The translations under genes were made by a program, and so were the position numbers. Source: Streptomyces venezuelae (GTDB lineage Bacteria > Actinomycetota > Actinomycetes > Streptomycetales > Streptomycetaceae). Taken from it: a stretch of DNA of 64,000 bases. This document shows positions 1-9,266 of this stretch, in pieces (the first letter of the stretch is position 1; every line of letters starts with the position of its first letter). Below the pieces are notes generated by a model. The model saw only the letters and a list, made by a program, of their open reading frames with translations. It had not been told where the DNA came from and searched no databases. The DNA lies in the NCBI RefSeq assembly GCF_008642295.1, contig NZ_CP029190.1:4385501-4449500 (forward strand), in the 5' to 3' direction.

Positions 1-403
1 GGAACCGGTGGTCCTTCAGCAGCGCCACCACCAGCACGCACGAAGCCACCCCGATGACCGTCCACAGCAGCTGGCCCGGTGCGTTCGCCTCGCCGCCGTA
101 CCGCTCGATGTACGACTGGTCGAGCCGGTGCAGCAGCACCAGCCCCAGCCCGGTGAGCAGCATCGCCAGCGGCAGGATCAGCGGATCCGCGTACGCGGCG
201 AACCGGCGCACCCCCAGATGCCCCACCAGGGACAGCAGGCTCAGGCTGATGGCGAAGCCGGCGAGGTCGGCGGGCAGCTCGCCGTTCATCGACAGGCCGG
301 CATTGGCGTGCCCGAACACGGCGATGCCGACGACCAGGACGAGCAACAGGGCTTCGGTGCGGCGGCGGGCGCCCGCCACCGTCAAGGGCCTCAGTCCACG
401 CAC
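1..403 (-). CDS. SEDS-family (RodA/FtsW) peptidoglycan polymerase, 5' part only
   Basis: The reading frame enters from the left window edge on the minus strand; only about 134 N-terminal residues are present. They show several hydrophobic segments and the stretches ADPLILPLAMLLTGLGLVLL and HRLDQ, then LLKDHR, which closely resemble the N-terminus of actinobacterial RodA. SEDS proteins are multi-spanning glycosyltransferases that polymerise lipid II during elongation or division. The GTG start chosen at 403 overlaps the end of the upstream LCP gene by 13 bases, suggesting translational coupling; a GTG at 379 is also possible. Whether it is RodA- or FtsW-like in function cannot be decided from this fragment. 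Confidence 0.85.
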   Translation of the reverse strand, partial: MRGLRPLTVAGARRRTEALLLVLVVGIAVFGHANAGLSMNGELPADLAGFAISLSLLSLVGHLGVRRFAAYADPLILPLAMLLTGLGLVLLHRLDQSYIERYGGEANAPGQLLWTVIGVASCVLVVALLKDHRF

Positions 404-1653
404 GGGATGCCGCCGCCGTCGATGGCGGTCCCTTCCGTCCGGTGCCGGTTCTGGCCCCCGGCGGAGTTCGCCGGCGGGGTCGGTTCCGAGGCCGGAGCCT
501 GTGATGCGCCGGAGTCGCCCGAGGCCGTGGGGTCGGCGGAAGTCTTTGGTCCGATCTGCTCGGCAATGCGGCGCTTTATCTTCATATCATCTACGACGTT
601 AATGTCCTCCCCATGGTTCCTTCCGAACCCCTCCACGGGCAGTGTGGTGAACTCCACCCGCCCTCCGGACAGGTTCTTGGCCTGCTTCACAAACGCCAGG
701 AGGTCCCAGCCCTCGTCCGTCACCACGTCCTTCTTCGCCGCGTCGATCAGCTTGATCAGCTTGACCGGGTCGGTGAAGGTGCCGACCGAGTTCAGCTTCT
801 GCGTGGCCCCCGCCAGGAACGCCTGCTGCCGCTTCGTCCGGTCCAGATCGCCCCTCGGCAGCCCCATCCGCTGCCGGACGAAGGCCAGCGACTGCTGCCC
901 GTTCAGGGTCTGCCGGCCCGCCGGGAAGTCGGCGCCCGAGTTCTTGTCCTTGACCGCCTTGTTCAGGCACACCGGAACCCCGTCCAGCGCGTCCGCCAGG
1001 TGGTAGAAGCCCGCCAGGTTGAGTTCCGCGAAGTGGTCGACCGGCACCCCGAGGAAGGACCGGACCGTCTCGATCGACGCCTTCCGGCCCGCCTCGCGCC
1101 CTTCCCGCTCCAGCTGCCGCCGGTCCGTGACCCCCTGCGCCGCCAGGCGTCGCTCCTGCTCCGCCTTGGCCAGCCCGTACGCCTTCTTGATCTTGTCCTT
1201 GCCGGTGAAGCCGGGAATGCCCTTGAGCTCGACGAAGTCGTCCCTGGGTATGGAGAAGGCCTTCGCCTTGCCGCCGTCGCCGGGGACGTGCAGCAGGATC
1301 AGCGTGTTCGTGTTGTAGCCGCCGATGTCGGAACTGCCCGCGTGCAGCCGGTCGAGCACCTGCTCCGGCAGTTTCTCGCCGTTCTGGTCGCGCCGGCTGT
1401 CCAGCCCCATCAGCAGGATGTTGGTGTCCCCGTGCGCCGACTTCTCGGCGCCCTCCAGGGCCTTGGAACTGCCGATGCTGCCGGCCAGGTCCCGGTACAG
1501 GTACCAGGCGGTGCCGCCCGCCAGGACGGTCAGGGCCGCGGCCGTGGTCAGCAGCAGGCGGATGATGCGGCGCGGCCTCCGCCGGCGCCGGCGCCCTGCC
1601 GTGTGCCGGCCGGGTGCCGATGGCGTCGTGGTCTTCCTTCGGTGCGCGCTCAT
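391..1653 (-). CDS. LytR-CpsA-Psr (LCP) family cell-wall glycopolymer ligase
   Basis: 420-residue protein with a basic, Arg-rich cytoplasmic N-terminus, one membrane anchor (about residues 31-50) and an extracytoplasmic LCP domain. Visible family features are NILLMGLDSR, the NTLILLHV strand, FSIPRDDFVEL, the tract around VPVDHFAELNLAGF and SLAFVRQRMGLPRGDLDRT with its conserved Arg residues. LCP enzymes transfer teichoic acid or other glycopolymers from lipid carriers to peptidoglycan. A Pro/Ser-rich tail follows the domain. An in-frame extension upstream exists but runs through the kinase gene; the ATG at 1653 places the basic region and anchor correctly. It lies between a two-component system and a SEDS gene, so an envelope operon is likely. 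Confidence 0.9.
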   Translation of the reverse strand: MSAHRRKTTTPSAPGRHTAGRRRRRRPRRIIRLLLTTAAALTVLAGGTAWYLYRDLAGSIGSSKALEGAEKSAHGDTNILLMGLDSRRDQNGEKLPEQVLDRLHAGSSDIGGYNTNTLILLHVPGDGGKAKAFSIPRDDFVELKGIPGFTGKDKIKKAYGLAKAEQERRLAAQGVTDRRQLEREGREAGRKASIETVRSFLGVPVDHFAELNLAGFYHLADALDGVPVCLNKAVKDKNSGADFPAGRQTLNGQQSLAFVRQRMGLPRGDLDRTKRQQAFLAGATQKLNSVGTFTDPVKLIKLIDAAKKDVVTDEGWDLLAFVKQAKNLSGGRVEFTTLPVEGFGRNHGEDINVVDDMKIKRRIAEQIGPKTSADPTASGDSGASQAPASEPTPPANSAGGQNRHRTEGTAIDGGGIPCVD

Positions 1654-1690
1654 GCCTGTCGATTCTGATGCGGGCCTGCTGAAGGAAAGC

Positions 1691-1722
1691 TGAATCCCTG
1701 AATCCCTGAACCCCTGAATCCC
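1691..1722. repeat. Short tandem repeat, four 8-bp units
   Basis: Four adjacent units of TGAATCCC (third unit TGAACCCC) lie in the 80-bp gap between the sensor-kinase stop and the LCP start. They would be in the 5' leader of the LCP message. No function can be assigned; slippage-prone spacing is possible. Confidence 0.6.
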
Positions 1723-1733
1723 CGAAGGCTGCC

Positions 1734-3167
1734 TCAGGGCCGGGGCCGGTGCGCGGGCAGCCGCAGTACCAGCCGGGTGCCGCCGCCCGGGGCCTCCCCG
1801 GCCGTGACCTCGCCGCCGTGCGCCCGCGCGATCTCCCGGGCGATGGGCAGGCCCAGCCCGGTGCCGCCGCCGGTCCGGCCGCGGTCCTCGTCCAGCCGTA
1901 CGAAGCGCTCGAAGACCCGGTCCCGGTCGGCGGCCGGGATCCCGGGGCCGTCGTCGCGGACCTCCAGGACGGCGGTGGCCGCGGCCGTCCCCGGCGCCGC
2001 CGCGTACGCCCGTACGACGACCTCGGTACGGGCATGCCGCAGCGCGTTGTCCACCAGATTGGCCAGGGCCCGCTCCAGCCGGGCCGGGCGTCCCGTGGCG
2101 GGGACCGGAGCCTCGGCCTCCACCCGCAGCCGGACCTGCCGGGGCCGGGGCACGGGACGGCGGGCCGCGTCCTCCGCCGCGAGCAGGGCCAGGTCCACGG
2201 GCTCCCCGGCCGCCCCGTCGGCCCCGCCGTCCAGCCGGGCCAAGAGCAGCAGGTCCGCCGCGATCCGCTGGAGCCGGTCGGTCTCGGCCAGCGCCGCCCG
2301 GACCGACTCCCGGTCCGGCCGGTCGCCGGGCCGGGGCGCACCGGCCAGCGCCACCTCCAGCCGGGACCGGACGGCGGCCAGCGGATTGCGCAGCTCGTGC
2401 GAGGCATCGGCGGTGAACTGCCGCTGCCGGGCGTCGGACCGCTCCAGCCGGTCCAGGGTGTCGTTGACCGTCCGGGCCAGCCGGGCGATCTCGTCCGCCC
2501 CGCCCGGGTCCGGCACCCGCCGGTCCAGCCGGCTCGCCGTGACCGCGGCCAGCCCGCTCCGGATCGCGGTCACCGGCCGCAGCGCCTGCCCGGTCACCCA
2601 CCAGGCCAGCAGTGCCGCGAACCCGATCAGCGGCGGCGCACCCGCCAGCAGGCCGAGCGCGATGGCCCGGGTGGCATCGTCCACATCGCCGAGCACCGTC
2701 ATCGCGTACACCGTGACCCGCTCGCCGGGCCCGGCGCCCTGCGCCTCGACGAGGACCACCCCGCGCCGCTCACCGCCCGGGCGGTCGGCCGGAAGGATCA
2801 CGGTCCGCGAATCCGTCCCGGGCGGCGGCCGTACGCCGGCCAGCTCGGCCGGCGCCACCGCCCGGGTGTTGCCGCCGGCGGCCAGGGTCCGGCCGTGCGC
2901 GTCGAGGACGAGGACCAGGTCCACCCCCGCGTCCGGGGCGGGCAGCCGGCCGTCGGCCGGCAGGGCGTGCGCGTCCGCCTGGGCGGCGGCCTTGCGGGCG
3001 GCGAGTTCGGTGCGGGACGCGGTGTTGTCGAGGAGGTTGGCGCGCAGCAGGTGGTGGAGCCAGAGGCCGCCGGCGGCCAGCAGGGCGGCCATGGCGAGGG
3101 CTGCCGCGAGGGCGGCCCGGGCGCGCAGGGAACTACCCCGCACCGCCGCCACCCGCCCCCGCCGCAC
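1734..3167 (-). CDS. Sensor histidine kinase, HAMP type
   Basis: 477 residues. Order: N-terminal membrane helix (about 17-40), extracytoplasmic sensor region (about 45-165), second helix (about 168-192), HAMP linker, HisKA dimerisation domain with phospho-acceptor His257 in FTADASHELRNPLAAV, and HATPase_c with N-box LVDNALRHA, G1 DDGPGIP and G2 GGGTGLGLPIA. It should autophosphorylate and pass phosphate to the response regulator just upstream, whose gene it overlaps. The start is uncertain: GTG codons at 3167 (overlap 35 bases) and 3143 (overlap 11 bases) both lack a strong ribosome site. The signal sensed is unknown; the linked LCP and SEDS genes point to the cell envelope. Confidence 0.9.
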   Translation of the reverse strand: MRRGRVAAVRGSSLRARAALAAALAMAALLAAGGLWLHHLLRANLLDNTASRTELAARKAAAQADAHALPADGRLPAPDAGVDLVLVLDAHGRTLAAGGNTRAVAPAELAGVRPPPGTDSRTVILPADRPGGERRGVVLVEAQGAGPGERVTVYAMTVLGDVDDATRAIALGLLAGAPPLIGFAALLAWWVTGQALRPVTAIRSGLAAVTASRLDRRVPDPGGADEIARLARTVNDTLDRLERSDARQRQFTADASHELRNPLAAVRSRLEVALAGAPRPGDRPDRESVRAALAETDRLQRIAADLLLLARLDGGADGAAGEPVDLALLAAEDAARRPVPRPRQVRLRVEAEAPVPATGRPARLERALANLVDNALRHARTEVVVRAYAAAPGTAAATAVLEVRDDGPGIPAADRDRVFERFVRLDEDRGRTGGGTGLGLPIAREIARAHGGEVTAGEAPGGGTRLVLRLPAHRPRP

Positions 3168-3873
3168 CGCTGCCGCCCTGGCCCGTACAGCCGGCGCCGC
3201 CGTCCGCGGCCATCCGGTAGCCGGTGCCGTGCACGGTGAGGATGGAGCGGCGGCCGAACGGCGCGTCGATCTTCCGGCGCAACGAGGAGACGTACACCTC
3301 GACGATGTTCGGGTCGATGCCGGCCGGGGCCTCCCAGACCTCGTCCAGGATGTCCTGCTTGGCGACGGCCTGCCCGGGCCGCTCCATCAGGCACCCCAGC
3401 ACCGCCAGCTCGCGGGCGGTCAGTTCGATCTCGGCCGCGCCGCGGCGGCAGCGCCGGGACTCGCGGTCCAGGCACAGATCGCCGGCCTGCAGGGTGGTGC
3501 GCTCGGGGGTGCCGACCCGGCGGGCCAGGGCCCGGAGCCGGGCGCCGAGCACCACGAAGGAGAACGGCTTGGTGAGGTAGTCGTCGGCTCCGCGGTCGAG
3601 GCCCTCGGCCTCGTCGTGCTCGCCGTCCCGGGCGGTCAGCATCAGCACCGGGGTGCGGTCGCCGTGGGCGCGCAGCCGGGCGCAGATCTCGTACCCGGAC
3701 AGGCCCGGGAGCATCAGGTCGAGCAGGACGACGTCGTAGGGGCCGCCGCTGAGGGCGAGTTCCAGGCCGCGGTGGCCGTCGTGGGCCGTTTCCACCCGGT
3801 GGCCGTCAGCGGCGAGGCCTCGCCGAATGGTTTCGGCGAGGCCTTCTTCGTCTTCGACCACGAGGATGCGCAC
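3133..3873 (-). CDS. OmpR/PhoB-family response regulator
   Basis: 246 residues. Receiver domain with acidic pocket VEDEE near the N-terminus, phosphorylation site Asp52 in LLDLMLPG, conserved Thr in LMLTARD and Lys in DYLTKPF. The C-terminal winged helix includes LTARELAVLGCLM, NIVEVYVSSLRRKID and VHGTGYRM. A Gly/Ala-rich tail of about 20 residues overlaps the kinase start. It is first in the run regulator-kinase-LCP-SEDS, all on the minus strand, so these may be one transcript. The promoter should lie in the 58-bp gap at 3874-3931; no clear motif was recognised there. Confidence 0.92.
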   Translation of the reverse strand: MRILVVEDEEGLAETIRRGLAADGHRVETAHDGHRGLELALSGGPYDVVLLDLMLPGLSGYEICARLRAHGDRTPVLMLTARDGEHDEAEGLDRGADDYLTKPFSFVVLGARLRALARRVGTPERTTLQAGDLCLDRESRRCRRGAAEIELTARELAVLGCLMERPGQAVAKQDILDEVWEAPAGIDPNIVEVYVSSLRRKIDAPFGRRSILTVHGTGYRMAADGGAGCTGQGGSGAAGAGGGGAG

Positions 3874-3931
3874 CCCCCAACTGTCACATATGGGACGTGT
3901 GGGGCGCGCGCCGCCCGAATGGCCTCAGGCG

Positions 3932-4279
3932 TCAGTCATGGAAGACCACCGAGCGGACCTCGAGCTTGGCGGAGCCCTGCGCCCCGGCTTCGAGGTCGAA
4001 GGAGTCGCCCTCACAGCCGGGCTGCTCGAAGACCGTGGCCGTCTCGTCCGTGCCGTTGTACGGCGAGTGCGCCGGCGGGACCTCCTTCGGGTCGTCCGCC
4101 TCGTCGAGCGTGATGCACTGCTCGCTCGGCGGGTCGACCAGCTTCCCGCTCAGCATGGCCCGGTCCTGGGACCGGTACTTGTACGTGAAGCTGCCCTCGG
4201 CCGCGCCGGCCGAGGTGGGGAGCGCCAGAACGAGCAGGGCGGCACCGGCGGCGGCGCCGAGGGTGTGGCGGATGCGCAT
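3932..4279 (-). CDS. Small secreted protein, function unknown
   Basis: 115 residues with a typical Sec signal peptide (MRIRHTLGAAAGAALLVLA, cleavage probably after SAGA-A around residue 27). The mature part is about 88 residues, acidic, with two cysteines (in SEQCITLDE and QPGCEG) that could form one disulfide bond. I do not recognise a catalytic motif. A ribosome site GTGAGGAAC lies just upstream of the ATG on the minus strand. It sits upstream of, and on the same strand as, the two-component system, so it could be a regulated output or a stand-alone exported protein. Confidence 0.75.
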   Translation of the reverse strand: MRIRHTLGAAAGAALLVLALPTSAGAAEGSFTYKYRSQDRAMLSGKLVDPPSEQCITLDEADDPKEVPPAHSPYNGTDETATVFEQPGCEGDSFDLEAGAQGSAKLEVRSVVFHD

Positions 4280-4558
4280 GGTTCCTCACGGGGGAGTGGG
4301 GTTCGATCTTGCGGCCACTGGGTTCCCGGCCGGGCTGCGGGGTATGCCTCGGGTCGTCCGTTGATCATCCTTACGCGCCTGGAGAATCGATTCCTCACTG
4401 ACCCATGAGCACCAGCGCCGAAAAGCGCACCCCGGACACGCGCCGCACGCATCCCCGGACGTATGTGCGGGTGGCCGTGGTGCGGCCCGGAACGGGGCCC
4501 GGGCAGGGGGGTTGGAGCAGTATGGGAAGCCGGTATTCCGCAACGCCCATGGCGTGAA

Positions 4559-4585
4559 TTGGCACTCCGCTTGACCGAGTGCTAA
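4559..4585. promoter_or_regulatory. CIRCE operator 1 (HrcA binding site)
   Basis: Inverted repeat TTGGCACTC, 9-base spacer, GAGTGCTAA. This matches the CIRCE consensus TTAGCACTC-N9-GAGTGCTAA with one change. The spacer contains the -35 hexamer of the groES promoter, so HrcA bound here would block RNA polymerase. Confidence 0.93.
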
Positions 4586-4600
4586 TCGCCGGAATAGTCT
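4571..4600 (+). promoter_or_regulatory. groES promoter, housekeeping sigma type
   Basis: -35 TTGACC (4571-4576) and -10 TAGTCT (4595-4600) with an 18-base spacer. The -35 is inside CIRCE 1 and the start point is predicted to fall in or at the left arm of CIRCE 2, so both operators overlap the promoter. Confidence 0.8.
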
Positions 4601-4605
4601 CGGGC

Positions 4606-4632
4606 CTGGCACTCGCCACCGGTGAGTGCCAA
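4606..4632. promoter_or_regulatory. CIRCE operator 2 (HrcA binding site)
   Basis: Inverted repeat CTGGCACTC, 9-base spacer, GAGTGCCAA. The core GGCACTC/GAGTGCC is intact. It starts 20 bases after CIRCE 1 ends, at the expected transcription start, giving double HrcA control as is usual for groES in actinobacteria. Confidence 0.9.
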
Positions 4633-4731
4633 CACAGCGACGGGCAGGTCCGGCACCCGCGACGACGGATCGACCTGGTCGCCACCTCAGACAGTTAACC
4701 CCGTGAGATCTCCGAAGGGGGAGGTCGGATC

Positions 4732-5040
4732 GTGACGACCGCCAGCTCCAAGGTTGCCATCAAGCCGCTCGAGGACCGCATCGTGGTCCAGCCGCTCGAC
4801 GCCGAGCAGACCACGGCCTCTGGCCTGGTTATCCCGGACACCGCGAAGGAGAAGCCCCAGGAGGGCGTCGTCCTCGCCGTGGGCCCGGGCCGGTTCGAGG
4901 ACGGCCAGCGTCTCCCGCTGGACGTCAACGTCGGCGACATCGTGCTGTACAGCAAGTACGGCGGCACCGAGGTGAAGTACAGCGGCGAGGAGTACCTCGT
5001 CCTCTCGGCTCGCGACGTGCTCGCGATCGTCGAGAAGTAA
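4732..5040 (+). CDS. groES: Co-chaperonin GroES (Cpn10)
   Basis: 102 residues, normal length for the family. Contains [10 protein letters not shown] at the N-terminus, the mobile loop around [18 protein letters not shown] (contacts GroEL) and the C-terminal strand [17 protein letters not shown]. It caps the GroEL ring during ATP-driven protein folding in the cytoplasm. The GTG start at 4732 follows a strong ribosome site GGGGGAGG. It is the first gene of a groES-groEL1 operon and is under CIRCE/HrcA heat-shock control. Confidence 0.97.
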   Translation: MTTASSKVAIKPLEDRIVVQPLDAEQTTASGLVIPDTAKEKPQEGVVLAVGPGRFEDGQRLPLDVNVGDIVLYSKYGGTEVKYSGEEYLVLSARDVLAIVEK

Positions 5041-5064
5041 TTCACCCAAGCACCAAGATGCTTT

Positions 5065-5117
5065 GAGCTGCGCCCCTGGTCACCCCGCTGATTGCCGGGC
5101 GGCGAGGGGCGCAGTTC
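5065..5117 (+). other. Intercistronic hairpin between groES and groEL1
   Basis: Arms 5065-5077 and 5105-5117 pair over about 13 bases (core CTGCGCCCCT with AGGGGCGCAG) around a 27-base loop, just after the groES stop. There is no T-tract. It may partly terminate, or protect or process the message so that groES and groEL1 levels differ. Confidence 0.55.
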
Positions 5118-5147
5118 GTTGAAACCCAGATTTTTCGAGAGGGCTGA

Positions 5148-6788
<1,641 letters not shown>

Positions 6789-6802
6789 TCGGCCCCGTGC
6801 AC

Positions 6803-6837
6803 GAAAGCCCCGTTCCGCGATGCGGAACGGGGCTTTC
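6803..6837 (+). terminator. Strong hairpin terminator after groEL1
   Basis: 16-bp perfect stem (GAAAGCCCCGTTCCGC pairing with its complement) and a 3-base loop, ending in CTTTC. It lies between groEL1 and the convergent gene ending at 6888 and could act in both directions. Confidence 0.88.
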
Positions 6838-6887
6838 CCGTGTTCGGGCTGCGACTGCGCCCGCTCGGTTCGGTCGGTTCGTTCGGT

Positions 6888-7601
6888 TCAGCGGGACCCG
6901 TACGGCGACCCGGATCCGCCCATCTCCCGCTGCAGCTGGCCAGGGTTGTAGTGCCACCAGCCCTCGATGATCTCCCCGTTCACGCACTGGAACGTGGTGG
7001 TCCCGGACATCTCGTACGTCTTCCCGGTCGGCATGACGCCCATGAACTCACCCTTGTGGGTGCCGCGCCAGTTCCACACCGTGGTGACGAAATCGCCCTC
7101 GGCGACCTGGCACACCGGCTCGAACGTCATGTCGAAGGCCTTGCGCCAGATCTCCATGTCGGCGCGCATGGAATCGCGTCCGATGACGGTCGACTCCTCC
7201 TTGCTCGCGTCGTGGTCGATGTAGTTCGTCGCGAAGCACTCCTCGATGACGGCCATGTTGCCGTGCATGAGGGCGTCGTCGAACACCCGGTTCACCAGGT
7301 GCTTGTTGAGCTGCTCGTCCCGGACCACGTCCAGGTTGGTGAAGGTGGGCATCCCGTCGCAGAGGGCCACCATCTCCTTGAACATCCGGTCCGTCTCCGG
7401 GAGATGGGAGTTCTTCATGGCGTCTTCGTACGACGGGAATTCGATCACGTCGACGTAGTGCTCCCCGTCCTCGCGGTCCTTGCCGATCAGACTGTGGGTG
7501 ACGGTCCGCTTGCCCTGGCTCTGCGCGACGTACCGGTCCATGAGGTCGGACAGGTCATCGTAGCGGCGGGTCTTGTAATCGATTATCTGTACGAATGTCA
7601 T
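6888..7601 (-). CDS. SnoaL-like / ester cyclase protein with N-terminal ferredoxin-like (ABM/EthD-type) domain
   Basis: 237 residues. About 1-95 look like a small alpha-beta barrel of the antibiotic-biosynthesis-monooxygenase or EthD kind (MTFVQIIDYKTRRYDDLSDL, HYVDVIEFPSYEDAMKNS). Residues 105-225 form a SnoaL-like cone fold (VNRVFDDALMHGNMAVIEE, YIDHDASKE, VWNWRGTHKGEFMGV, EIIEGWWHYNP). Such domains bind or cyclise small polyketide-like molecules, but the substrate cannot be deduced. Ribosome site GGGAGA precedes the ATG. It is the last of three minus-strand genes (MOSC, SDR, this one). The first codons include ATA, which is rare in this genome. Confidence 0.72.
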   Translation of the reverse strand: MTFVQIIDYKTRRYDDLSDLMDRYVAQSQGKRTVTHSLIGKDREDGEHYVDVIEFPSYEDAMKNSHLPETDRMFKEMVALCDGMPTFTNLDVVRDEQLNKHLVNRVFDDALMHGNMAVIEECFATNYIDHDASKEESTVIGRDSMRADMEIWRKAFDMTFEPVCQVAEGDFVTTVWNWRGTHKGEFMGVMPTGKTYEMSGTTTFQCVNGEIIEGWWHYNPGQLQREMGGSGSPYGSR

Positions 7602-7664
7602 CGTGTCTCCCGGCTCCGGACTGGATGGGACATGCCGACACGCCCATTTTATTCCGGTATGGGG

Positions 7665-8438
7665 TTATTGGGGGCCGTACTTCCGGCCCGTACGGGAGGA
7701 CACCCCGCCCAGCAGCCCGCGCGGCGTCAGCTTCACGATCCCCATCAGCGCCTTGTAGCGCGGGTCCGGGATCGACACCGTCCGGCCGCGCGCCAGATCG
7801 GCCAGCGCCTCCGCCACCAGCTTGTCCGCGTCCAGCCACATCCAGTTGGGGATGTTGTCCGTCCCCATCCCGGCCCGCTGGTGGAACTCGGTCCGGACGA
7901 AGCCCGGGCACAGCGCCATCAGCCGTACCCCCGAGTCCGCCAGGTCCTTGGCCGCGCCCTGGGTGAACTGCACCACCCACGCCTTGCTCGCGCCGTACGT
8001 GCCCCGCGGCAGGAACGCGGCCACCGAGGCCACGTTGATCACACCACCCCGGCCCCGCGAGCGCATCGACTCCGTCGCCGCCGAGGTCAGCCGCAGCACC
8101 GCCTCGATGTGCACCTTCAGCATCGTCAGCTCGTCGGCCATGGGCACGTCCAGATAGCGGCCCTTGTTGCCGAATCCCGCGTTGTTGACCAGCAGGTCCA
8201 CCGGGTGGGTGCGGTCGGACAGCCGCTCCTCCACCGCACCGATGCCCTCGTCCGTGGACAGGTCGGCGGTCAGCACCTCGGCCTCGATGCCGTGCCGGTC
8301 GTGCAGCTCGGTGGCCTGCTCGCGCAGCCGCTTGGTGTCCCGGGCCACCAGCACCAGGTTGTGGCCCTGGGCGGCGAGCCGCCGGGCGAAGGCGGCGCCG
8401 ATGCCCGCCGTGGATCCCGTAATCAACGCAGTCGTCAT
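7665..8438 (-). CDS. Short-chain dehydrogenase/reductase (SDR)
   Basis: 257 residues, classical SDR length. The N-terminal dinucleotide motif is TGSTAGIG (about 7-14) and the structural motif is NNAG. Catalytic Ser lies in NVASVAAF, and Tyr and Lys in YGASK. Lipophilic C-terminal residues suggest a lipid or aromatic carbonyl substrate; the exact reaction is unknown. NADP is favoured over NAD because Arg follows the second strand (VLVARDTKRL). It lies 62 bases downstream of the MOSC gene and 63 bases upstream of the SnoaL-type gene, all on the minus strand. Confidence 0.88.
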   Translation of the reverse strand: MTTALITGSTAGIGAAFARRLAAQGHNLVLVARDTKRLREQATELHDRHGIEAEVLTADLSTDEGIGAVEERLSDRTHPVDLLVNNAGFGNKGRYLDVPMADELTMLKVHIEAVLRLTSAATESMRSRGRGGVINVASVAAFLPRGTYGASKAWVVQFTQGAAKDLADSGVRLMALCPGFVRTEFHQRAGMGTDNIPNWMWLDADKLVAEALADLARGRTVSIPDPRYKALMGIVKLTPRGLLGGVSSRTGRKYGPQ

Positions 8439-8500
8439 GCGGGCAACCTAGCCGCCCGGAGCCGTGCGCACGGCAGGGGCCCGGCGGGACCGATGCGCTG

Positions 8501-9187
8501 TCAGCCCCGAGTGGGCCCGCCGTACTTGGCCAGGTACTCCCGGACGGTCTCGTGATTGCGCGGTGACATCGCGGTGCCCGCCGCCAGGGTCCGCGGCAGC
8601 AGGGCGCGCTCGGTGGTGAACGCCCGGAACCAGAACTCCACCGAGACCTCGTGGTCCGGGCGGTCCACGATCTCGATCCGGTCGCCCGGCGAGACCCGCC
8701 CCTCCTCGATCACCCGCAGGTACGCGCCCGGCCGCCGGGCCTGGGTGAACCGCTTGACCCAGCCGGGCTCCGCCATGGCGCCCTGGAAGGTCCGGCACGG
8801 GATCCGGGCCGAGGACACCTCCAGCAGCAGCCCCGGGCCGACCCGCCAGCGCTCGCCGAGCAGCGCGCCGTTGACGTCCACCCCGGCCGTGGTGAAGTTC
8901 TCGCCGAACAGTCCGGCGGGCAGCTCGCGGCCCAGCTCCGCCTCCCACCGGTCCAGGTCCTCGCGGGCGTACGCGTAGACCGCCTGGTCGTCGCCGCCGT
9001 GGTGGCGCCACTGGGCGATCTCGTCACCCTCCACCCCGGAGCCGGCGGTGCCCTTGGGGCCGGGGGCGAAGACCCGCACCGGGCCGGGCACCGGGCGCTT
9101 TCCGATGCCCGTCACCCCGATCCCGGAGTCGGTGTAGTCGGCTTCGGTGAGCCTGCCCAGGTTGACGGAGATGAGCTGCATGTCCAT
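8501..9187 (-). CDS. MOSC-domain protein (YiiM-like)
   Basis: 228 residues with a MOSC domain: GDEIAQWRHHGGDDQAVYAY, LFGENFTTAGVDVN, and the conserved Cys in ARIPCRTFQ. MOSC domains carry molybdenum cofactor or sulfur and often reduce N-hydroxylated compounds; YiiM-type proteins act as molybdoenzymes. The gene is divergent from a LysR regulator with a 79-bp gap, the usual layout for a regulator and its target. A TAGCGT box ends about 6 bases before the ATG at 9187, so the message may be nearly leaderless; an in-frame ATG two codons later is the alternative start. Confidence 0.85.
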   Translation of the reverse strand: MDMQLISVNLGRLTEADYTDSGIGVTGIGKRPVPGPVRVFAPGPKGTAGSGVEGDEIAQWRHHGGDDQAVYAYAREDLDRWEAELGRELPAGLFGENFTTAGVDVNGALLGERWRVGPGLLLEVSSARIPCRTFQGAMAEPGWVKRFTQARRPGAYLRVIEEGRVSPGDRIEIVDRPDHEVSVEFWFRAFTTERALLPRTLAAGTAMSPRNHETVREYLAKYGGPTRG

Positions 9188-9266
9188 GTCCGTACGCTAA
9201 CCCAGCCCACCCAAAGCGCTGGAAGGGTATTGGCGCGGCAGTCAAAGCGGGGCTTATGCTCGAAGG

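Larger units (their letters stand above)
4280..4731. other. 452-bp intergenic region upstream of groES
   Basis: Divergent region between the small secreted protein (minus) and groES (plus). The right half (4559-4632) holds two CIRCE operators and a recognisable promoter, described separately. A groES leader of roughly 125 bases follows. The left 270 bases hold no convincing gene; they should contain the promoter of the secreted-protein gene. Confidence 0.7.

Noticed and set aside
6888..7601. Horizontal transfer of the SnoaL-type gene
   Set aside because: A few rare codons and a slightly AT-richer gap are not enough; no mobile element or repeats flank it.
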